From assembly GCA_964030475.1 (NCBI GenBank), contig CAXIPT010000001.1, positions 21,758,354 through 21,822,353 on the forward strand: 64,000 nucleotides of DNA, in the 5' to 3' direction. How positions within the stretch are numbered: position 1 is the first letter of the stretch; the number at the start of each line of letters is the position of its first letter. Below are positions 57,601 through 64,000 of this stretch, in pieces. The translations under genes and the position numbers were made by a program. Source of the DNA: Tethya wilhelma. Its lineage: Eukaryota > Porifera > Demospongiae > Tethyida > Tethyidae. The notes below the pieces were generated by a model, which had not been told where the DNA came from, made no database searches, and was given only the letters and a program-made list of their open reading frames with translations.

Positions 57601-57660
57601 TGTAGGAAGATGGCACTAGAGCTGTTCCACACATTAGTTCTCGAAAGAACAGTCTTATAA
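48659..57660 (+). CDS. FUZ: fuzzy planar cell polarity protein homologue
   Basis: Eleven exons splice in frame to 426 residues: 48659-48733, 48859-48980, 49399-49552, 50162-50275, 52084-52172, 53235-53380, 53735-53989, 54529-54636, 56737-56816, 57015-57097 and 57606-57660. An in-frame TGA precedes the ATG. Diagnostic stretches shared with animal fuzzy are SFPVLGSLNTVHF, KVVWKTFHDSITLILVSS, ATESWWELSV and RDIPVYLP. Human FUZ has a similar length (about 418). In animals it is a CPLANE subunit with three longin-like domains, needed with inturned for ciliogenesis and planar polarity. Intron 4 starts with GC (gcaagt). Introns 4, 5 and 8 contain mobile elements, and intron 8 also carries an inverted copy derived from the neighbouring M23 gene. 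Confidence 0.88.
50449..50805. mobile_element. inverted-repeat element, taccgtactggcgc ends
   Basis: taccgtactggcgcattatt and its complement at the right (21 of 24 matching), each at a TA dinucleotide. No coding capacity; in FUZ intron 4, just before the join at 50875. Confidence 0.65.
50937..51973 (-). mobile_element. 1-kb hairpin element, copy 8 (complete, in FUZ intron 4)
   Basis: catacgtacggtagtacgta terminus, a (CGTA)n expansion at 51171-51195, ccacgtgg and gcgcatgcgc near 51423-51446, and hairpin arms at about 51565-51670 and 51868-51973. Confidence 0.8.
52773..53196. mobile_element. inverted-repeat element, tacagta ends
   Basis: Terminal repeats of 36 bp (34 matching) contain gacaataaaaagttgacgtt. 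The interior is rich in gtactacg words on both strands. It is flanked by TA and lies in FUZ intron 5. Confidence 0.7.
54804..56284. mobile_element. Mutator-like element with Ulp1-type peptidase gene
   Basis: Terminal inverted repeats of about 200 bp (left gggtagtgataattatacac, right complement ggttccgtacaattatacac, then a nearly perfect match). It is flanked by a 9-bp duplication tctacaaac at 54795-54803 and 56285-56293. The inner part of each terminal repeat is a tandem array of about 45-50-bp units (ccatgggagaaaagagtgtg...), three at the left and five at the right. The only gene is the C48-like peptidase. Long terminal repeats and a 9-bp duplication are the hallmark of Mutator-like elements; no transposase is present, so it would depend on another copy. 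Confidence 0.75.
55248..55905 (+). CDS. Ulp1/C48-type cysteine peptidase carried by the transposon
   Basis: The last exon reads openly from about 55460 to the stop at 55905 and contains the full catalytic set of SUMO-protease-like enzymes in order: His in AMHWVTTC, Asp in VYLYDSLPR, Gln in VQQQSNGVDCG and the Cys in the same motif. An upstream short exon (55248-55342: MDEELEEFNTTCSSDSEESI) is probable, but the junction is uncertain because tgaacc repeats with stops occur at 55450-55480. It is much shorter than cellular Ulp1/SENP, so only the peptidase core is retained. Plant Mutator-like elements (Kaonashi type) are known to carry such genes; Polintons carry a related protease but have different ends. 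The substrate is unknown. Confidence 0.65.
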
Positions 57661-58178
57661 TAGAATTTTTTTTTGTACATGTATAGTTTCCGTGCAATAC
57701 AATAATTATGCTTCCTTCTACTATAGCCACTTAGCTCATTGGGTACATTACAAACCCTATACATTACCATGTACTCTATCTATACATGATTTCCAATCAC
57801 TTTTTGTTCGTGTGTACTAATTACAGTGTACATGCACTTTTTTTATCAAGATTACATGTATAATGTTATACCTACAATTTAGTTTGCCAGTGGTACAATT
57901 CAAAGTTTGACGTTATTATAACTACTACAAGAATCTTGTATATATGTATATCTTTACCATGAATTAAGTTTCAGTTCTGAATAGAAACAAAAAAACCTAT
58001 TAAAGTCATTACGGTCCTGATCAAAATGCCTAACTTACAAGTGAAACAATTTGAGTTACACATAATTATACCTACATACACTAGCTGTCATGCACGAATC
58101 CTTGTATAAGATTGATCTACTAGCCTTAGATTGCCTATACATTATTGTTCATTAATTTTGTTTCTAGCTAGCCACAGT
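57661..58178. other. convergent spacer
   Basis: 3' flanks of FUZ and the M23 gene; AT-rich, no feature recognised. Confidence 0.35.
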
Positions 58179-59667
58179 TCAGCTATAGATCATTGAGGCA
58201 GAAGTCACACCATTCTCAAACACATCAAATGCTTTAGCATGAACCATACCACCTCCAGTGGGAAGATCTTGGAAATTGAATGCAACTGTTGCGTCATTTC
58301 CTTGTTCGTAGGATTCACTGTTGAAAAAGTATGGTGTAATGATGATCACATTTCCATTGCTGTCAGTAAATGTAGGGTTGTCCAATGATTCCACAGAACT
58401 GGCAAAATAGTTATCCTTGCAAAAGTCGAACTCTCGTTTACTTGTTGTACCCGTGTTTGGTGAGATGTGAAGTTCGATTCGATTCAGGGTCAGTTGATCA
58501 GGTGGGACAGAAACATTAACAAGAGCCGATGCCTGGATTGCTCCGTTTGAGTTGCTCACAGTCAGTTCAATGGTTGCGTTGAAGGAGTCATAGTCGTTTG
58601 CATTGTTTGGTAAATACTTCCACGGGTTGCAGTTGTACTTCTGAAAGGAGCGCCCAGCTCTCACTTCAAAGTGGATATGAGAAAAATTGCTGTATTTGTC
58701 TCGTCCAGTGTAGCCTATGAGGTCTCCTTTATTCACCTTGGTATAAGGATCTGTTTTGCTAACAACTGCTTCGTTGATGTGCATGTAGTTGGAGTAGAAG
58801 TAGCTGTGTGTACACGGGTAGCTCTCATCACCCCAAGCTTGGCATCCAGGGATTTCCTCCCATTGTTTGTGGCGAATCTGCATGTACATATGTCCATGTG
58901 TTACAGTATTGTATACAACTTACACTGTATTCTATAAGGTGCATGCATGCATGTCACGTCAGCAATAATTATTACATTCCTTTTGTATTTTGATATCATA
59001 GATTGGAAAATGTTTTGCGTCTCGACTGATTCTCATTATTTAATGGTAAGTTTTAAATATTTACGTGGCCAATTTTTATAACTTATGCGCATTGCATGAA
59101 GTTCTTGATGGAGAAACTTTGTGATCTAAATGGCAAATAAATTTTAGAGCCATTTCACACAAGCACGAATCATCTACTAGTACTAAAATAATAATTATTA
59201 TCACTGTTACTCAATGGCATGCAATGAAATCGTGCAGTCAAGCATGTTCACCTGAATGAGTGGGTCATAATATGCTTCGTGAGATCCAGCAATAATGACT
59301 TCACCATCATCTATGGCATATATAGGAGTTCGAAATTTAGTTGGAATGTCAACTCCTCTGTGAAAATCGTATCTGCATGTATATCCATGGAATTGTATTA
59401 AAATTAATGCGTGTATACATATAGTTGTTTGAACTTTTGATAGTGTAAGTAAAAATTAACAGCATGCATGCATACATTGGTATACCTGGAATTATTGCTT
59501 ATCTTTATTCTTGGTCCAAAGGGAGATGACTGCCCTAAGTCAACTGAAGTGCTTCGAGAGATCGGCCAAATCCTGTCATTACGACTTGTTTTTGTTGCTT
59601 GTACAGTCATCAGTGTTCCCATGACCACAAGAGCATGAAGAATTGCCACTTTAGCTTCAAGAGCCAT
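58179..59667 (-). CDS. secreted M23 (LytM-type) metallopeptidase
   Basis: Exons 59667-59486, 59372-59252 and 58877-58179 splice to 333 residues. The Met at 59667 starts a signal peptide (AKVAILHALVVMGTLMT). The catalytic zinc motifs of M23 endopeptidases are present: HRGVD (HxxxD) at the start of exon 2 and HIHFEV (HxH) in exon 3, with the conserved VNKGDLIGYTGRD turn between and YMHINE upstream. A C-terminal beta-sandwich-like region of about 130 residues follows (GNVIIITPYFFNSESYEQG). M23 enzymes cut peptidoglycan cross-bridges and are mostly bacterial; introns and a eukaryotic signal peptide show that this is a host gene, so a bacterial origin followed by adaptation as an antibacterial or microbiome-management enzyme is plausible but inferred. 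Confidence 0.85.
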
Positions 59668-60489
59668 GATAATAACTAGTGCAGAATGATGATAATATCT
59701 GAGCAAAAATATTGGTACTCCAATCTCAATTGCTGTGTAAATTGGTTGCTGACTGTCTCACTTTTATACCCTCTGCCAGCCATATGCATGCCATACATGT
59801 GCACTGCTGAGATGATGAAAGTTATCCATGCTCTTGATCTCCCCAATATCATAGGTACGCTATAATTACTGTATACTATAGTGTATAGATTTATTATCAC
59901 ACCTGAAACATGATTCTATATAATAGTATAATAATATAGTAACAATGATGTCATGAGAAGCCCACCTTGCATGTGGTGGGTGTACTGAATCATAATACTA
60001 TGTATTGCAACATGTGTCCTGCATGGATATCCTCGATCTATTTGGATGCATGTGTACATCTACTTTATTATAATATAGTTTTAGATTACTATGATGATGA
60101 AATATAGTATACAATACTAAAATTATTGGTATAGTTGTCTCTCATTATGCACCATGCATAAATTTGAAATTGCTTGATTCTTTTGACCAATAATTATTAT
60201 ATATTATAATATTATTATATTAAAAAGTATACTGTAGACTATGTTATGGGTTCATGTATACGTATATGTAAGTTGCACTTTGCATGCATGGTTGCATGAA
60301 TATCTTTATTGCATTCATTGAACCTTAGTTTTATTTTTTATTACGATAATATTATCATTGCATGTATAAGAGAAAAGAGATTGTTAATTGCCCTCTTGTT
60401 GAAATGTCTTTATCACATTTGAACATTGAATTGATTTTTCATCACCAAAAATTATGTATTTATGATAATTAAATTTAGTTATTATTAAT
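59668..60489. other. AT-rich spacer upstream of the M23 gene
   Basis: Contains the promoter side of the M23 gene and long AT stretches (for example 60190-60230). No gene is seen. Confidence 0.35.
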
Positions 60490-61448
60490 CATACGTACGG
60501 TAGTACGTATAGTAGGAATGGGCCGACTGTCCCATAGACACAATACAAAATGTTCAAGCTTATAAAACTCGAAGAGAAAGGCAGCTACGCCTTAAAACAC
60601 ATTTAGAGCCTCCCTAAGAGAGTTTTCTAACTGTATGAACCAACAAAACTCACAGAAATTTCCTACAGCACTCTGGAGAAAGCGCTGGCGAGAAGCCATA
60701 ACAATGCAATTTTGTTTTCTTCTCCTTACTTCCTTCCTAACTGACAAACTTGAACACGATTTCCAGACAAACAAAAGGCATTGGGTCAACTTTGACTGTA
60801 TAGTGGGACGTTACTTCATCCGAAGTACGTCCTTTTATACTCGCTTGGTACCTAAAACTCAACAAACAAGATCTAGGCAGCTAAGTGAACTCTTGCACAT
60901 ACTTTTATATAGCCATTTTGATGTAGGTAAAGGTCGTCCAAAGACCACGTGGTTTGCATGTATCTAGTGCGCATGCGCATCTTATGTAGCTGCAAGCACT
61001 CCTACTTTTTGTAGAGACTGACCAGTCTCTGATAGCTTCATTCAATTGAGCACGCACCTTGGTGCAGAAAAAAGTAAATGAACAAGTAGTAAAAATTTTG
61101 AAAAAATAAGCAGTGTAGGAATGGGCAGTGCTGTAAAAAGTCATGAAACAAGGCAAGTCTCTGAATTTCGGCACATGACTACTTCATTTTTATGTGACTA
61201 AGGTCTTATTGCCTATATAATTGTACATATGCTTGTGTTCAATCTATGCATGAACCATTGACCAGTAAGGTAACTGCATGATGTATATATAGTGATACTG
61301 AGTACTAATATGTATATTTAGATCTATAGACTGAGAAAATGAAGTAGTCATGTGCCGAAATTCAGACTTGCCTTGTTTCATGACTTTTTACAGCACTGCC
61401 CATTCCTACACTGCTTATTTTTTCAAAATTAATATTTTTACTACTTGT
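60490..61448 (-). mobile_element. 1-kb hairpin element, copy 9 (complete)
   Basis: Terminal palindrome at 60490-60510 and ggaatgggccgactgtccca. ccacgtgg at about 60953 and tgcgcatgcgca at about 60968 follow, then hairpin arms at about 61083-61190 and 61338-61448. Confidence 0.8.
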
Positions 61449-61813
61449 TATTATAGGATTGAAAAAGACAAAGGAAATTATACATGAGTCCATAATAGCA
61501 GAACACATAAAACTTAATGACTTAATATCAACTATGCCACGTACTGTATGTGACATGGCTATAATTATATACTGTTATACTCAAGCAAAACATGCATGAT
61601 CAAAACACTCAAACATGCAACCATAATAGCAACACATATTTAACAATCAGTTATGAACACACTTCAAAAATATACCAGAACACATCAAAGCTGCACATGA
61701 AAACAGCTAGGCATGAGAAAACAGTAGAAAATCTGCCAGCTTGCTAGTGGATAGAAAATAATATATTAATGCTGAGTCTATATCTGCTATGCAATTGTTT
61801 TTGCTTGTTTGTT
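61449..61813. other. spacer, no gene seen
   Basis: Includes the probable 3' UTR of the next minus-strand gene. Confidence 0.35.
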
Positions 61814-63899
61814 TTAAGGTTTAATAAGCACTTTAAGCTGATCAGCAAACTCTTCAGGATTAGGCATGGCCAGTCCCACATGGAAGTCAACGTCATTCGT
61901 AGTTCCCCGCATGTCCACAATGCCATCCGGGCATCCCTGACATGGGCAGCAATAGCAAGGTTGATGGTAGATACCTTCGTCTATGAACACACTTACAACT
62001 GACACCTACATGATGTGTGCATGTGTGTGTGTGTGTGTGTATGTGTGTGTGTTTGCCATTGCCTAGCAACGAAAGTTTTTATAGGCTAATTGCCGCGGTT
62101 ACTGGCTGGGTGGAGGTGACAATAAAGTAGCTAAGGGTCACAGGGAGTCAATGGCAAACAAAATAGTTGCATGCCCTTAAATGTACGTGCATATGGGACT
62201 CGGCCATGCATCGAGTTTCCGATCCCCACCTATAAGGGTCATGCAACCATAATGTGTGTGATGTGTGTTTACGTGATTATGTATCTATGAGTGTTTGTGT
62301 GTATTTGCATGTACTATAAAATAATTAAGTTAATTTGTGTGTGTGTGTGTACATGTATGTGTATAACTTAGTGTTGGCAAACTTTTGCAGGTAAAATTTA
62401 AGGAACAAATAGTTATGAATTTAAGCTGGTAAAGTCTATTCACATTCACGTGAGCTCCAAAAGTAGAATTTTTTTTTATGTGGTCACAATACATATAATA
62501 AAGGTATGGCAAAATACGGAGATTTGGACTGGTAAAGGGTATCTGGATAGATACTGCCAGAATCTACGTGAACTTCCCAATCAATGCATGGTATTTGAAA
62601 TATTAAAATCGGTTGATATAAGACCAAGAAATAGCAAGAAAGGGAAGGCTCAAGTGAATGCAAATAGACTTTATAGAGCCACTTCACCCCACTACTTGTA
62701 GTTATGTACGTACGTAAACCACTTCTGTGTACCATAAACTCTGGCATAAACAAGCTAAGACCTATATAGAGTGCTATAATTATGCCCTTCTTACAACACA
62801 TATATATACCTGTTTGATATCTTTGATAGGGAAGTTGAGTTGTCCTATACAGCTAGCTCTGTAAGTGAACAGGTCGTCTTTGACAAATGCAATACCTCTT
62901 CCACACTGGAGTTTACAGACAGAATCACTTCTCCAAATTATTACCTACAAATAAATATAATAGTGTGCATGTGTTTATACGTAATACAAATAACATGCAT
63001 GACATTGTACTATACGTGCATGTGTGTACACAATCATGCAAGGACAATAAAAATTATTATAGCTTTGAAAGTTTCAGGGAGAGATGTATAGGCTCTTAGC
63101 AGTACCTAGAGAGTCAAACCAGCCAGTGAACCACAGATCATATGCAATTCTCGCCAAATTTACCCAATATACCCCAATGGTATATGCAGTAAATGATTTA
63201 GCCCATCACTATATATTGTGAGAGGGACAGTTAATTTGCATCTATATAAACATAAATTTATGTACCATTGCAAGATCTTCCTACAAATCAGTCTATTATT
63301 TGGCAGTATAAATATTCATACGAACATGTAGAAATCATTATGCATAGATATGTAGCTAAATTCATGCAAAAATAAAGGGTCTGGATATGCCTGACTAGCT
63401 TGAGACAGACTCTATTGCAGAGCTGAAAGAAACAGTTGGTCATCAGTCATTTACTGTGCATTTAATCAAATTGGCCACTCAAAACAGCTTATGTACTGAC
63501 ACTGGACCAGACAAAAAACAAAACAAAAAAAAACAGCCCATAAAAGTAATTATGGTCGGCACTAAATTAACATTATGGCATGGCTTGTAACAGTTCTCTC
63601 ATAGTAAGTAGAGGCAGGCCATGCCCTTGTGTCTCTCTAGCTCTGTAAACATTAGTAGTGTAAATGTGGTCAGCTTAAATATGGCAGTGTGCTTTCGGTA
63701 AAATGACCACACAAAATGAGGCTTAATTGTACTGATATTGCGACCTAGCACACTACAAAAATTATTTCGACCTCTGTATTGGACATTGAAAATTGGTCAA
63801 CCATGAATGCAGAGTACAATCACATACCTGACTGACATAAGAAAAGGCCTGCATAGAAGGGTCCTCTGGACGAGATATAGGAGCACAGCAGCACCCCAT
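61814..63899 (-). CDS. small protein with MGCCC N terminus, function unknown
   Basis: Three exons, 63899-63828, 62944-62810 and 62005-61814, all phase 0 with good splice sites, give 132 residues. The N terminus MGCCCAPISRP fits N-myristoylation of Gly2 plus palmitoylation of the following cysteines, predicting attachment to the inner face of the plasma membrane. The middle (WRSDSVCKLQCGRGIAFVKD) and the C part (CYCCPCQGCPDG, VDFHVGLAMPNPEEFADQL) contain further Cys clusters. I do not recognise the family. Intron 1 is about 880 bp without identifiable elements; intron 2 contains TG-rich runs near 62020-62060 and 62336-62352. Confidence 0.6.
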
Positions 63900-64000
63900 A
63901 GTGGCCGGATGAACACAGGCCCTTAAAATAATAACATGGAAACATTATAAATAATAAAAATCTCAATGTGCATATATAATTCAGGGGCATAGTCAGGATT
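63900..64000. other. upstream of the MGCCC gene
   Basis: 5' flank at the window edge; a further upstream 5' exon is possible but not visible. Confidence 0.3.

Overview
The window is animal nuclear DNA, most likely from a demosponge such as Amphimedon. This is inferred from gene content and style: AT-rich sequence, compact spliced genes with many introns of 60-300 bases, metazoan genes (WDR18, fuzzy, kynurenine 3-monooxygenase, ethanolamine kinase, Notch-ligand-like proteins), a very large beta-helix multi-membrane protein of a kind I associate with sponges, and many short inverted-repeat transposons. Single N bases (3175, 10097, 15059, 21262, 34593, 46013, 50875) mark joins between assembled pieces, and at several of them the flanking sequence is duplicated as if two haplotypes had been laid end to end.

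Layout. 0.1-2.2 kb: a Notch-ligand-like EGF membrane protein (+) with an in-frame stop. 3.5-8.8 kb: two tandem paralogues (-) of an uncharacterised two-part protein (a MACPF-like N half, a beta-trefoil-like C half); the first carries a stop, the second is intact, and a 5' fragment of the second recurs at 10.1 kb. 8.9-17.4 kb: haplotype-duplicated, repeat-rich DNA holding decayed pieces of a WDR18 relative and a 35-bp-spaced array of perfect palindromes. 17.5-19.3 kb: an intact second Notch-ligand-like gene (-). 19.8-28.8 kb: WDR18 (+), its 5' end present twice around a join. 29.2-36.3 kb: two GTPase paralogues pointing away from each other around a pogo-type transposase gene with repeated AT-hook exons. 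36.7-40.6 kb: a 1307-residue beta-helix/multi-TM protein. 41.0-46.6 kb: a methyltransferase pseudogene, then ethanolamine kinase with one exon missing at a join. 46.9-48.3 kb: kynurenine 3-monooxygenase (-). 48.7-57.7 kb: the 11-exon planar-polarity gene fuzzy (+), sharing a short divergent promoter region with the monooxygenase. 58.2-59.7 kb: a secreted M23 (LytM-type) peptidase (-). 61.8-63.9 kb: a small protein with an MGCCC N terminus (-).

Mobile DNA is the most striking part. A family of about 1 kb elements (nine full or partial copies) carries at one end a hairpin of about 110-bp stem, whose two arms match each other within each copy while differing between copies, and internally a conserved NRF1-like site plus a CCACGTGG E-box. 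Intron 8 of fuzzy holds a 1.48-kb element with long terminal inverted repeats, a 9-bp target duplication and a Ulp1/C48-type cysteine peptidase gene (Mutator-like architecture). It sits inside an inverted duplication copied from the coding sequence of the neighbouring M23 gene, a possible natural hairpin-RNA source against that gene. No classical RNA gene, CRISPR array or bacterial operon is present; one tRNA-like SINE head folds as a full cloverleaf.
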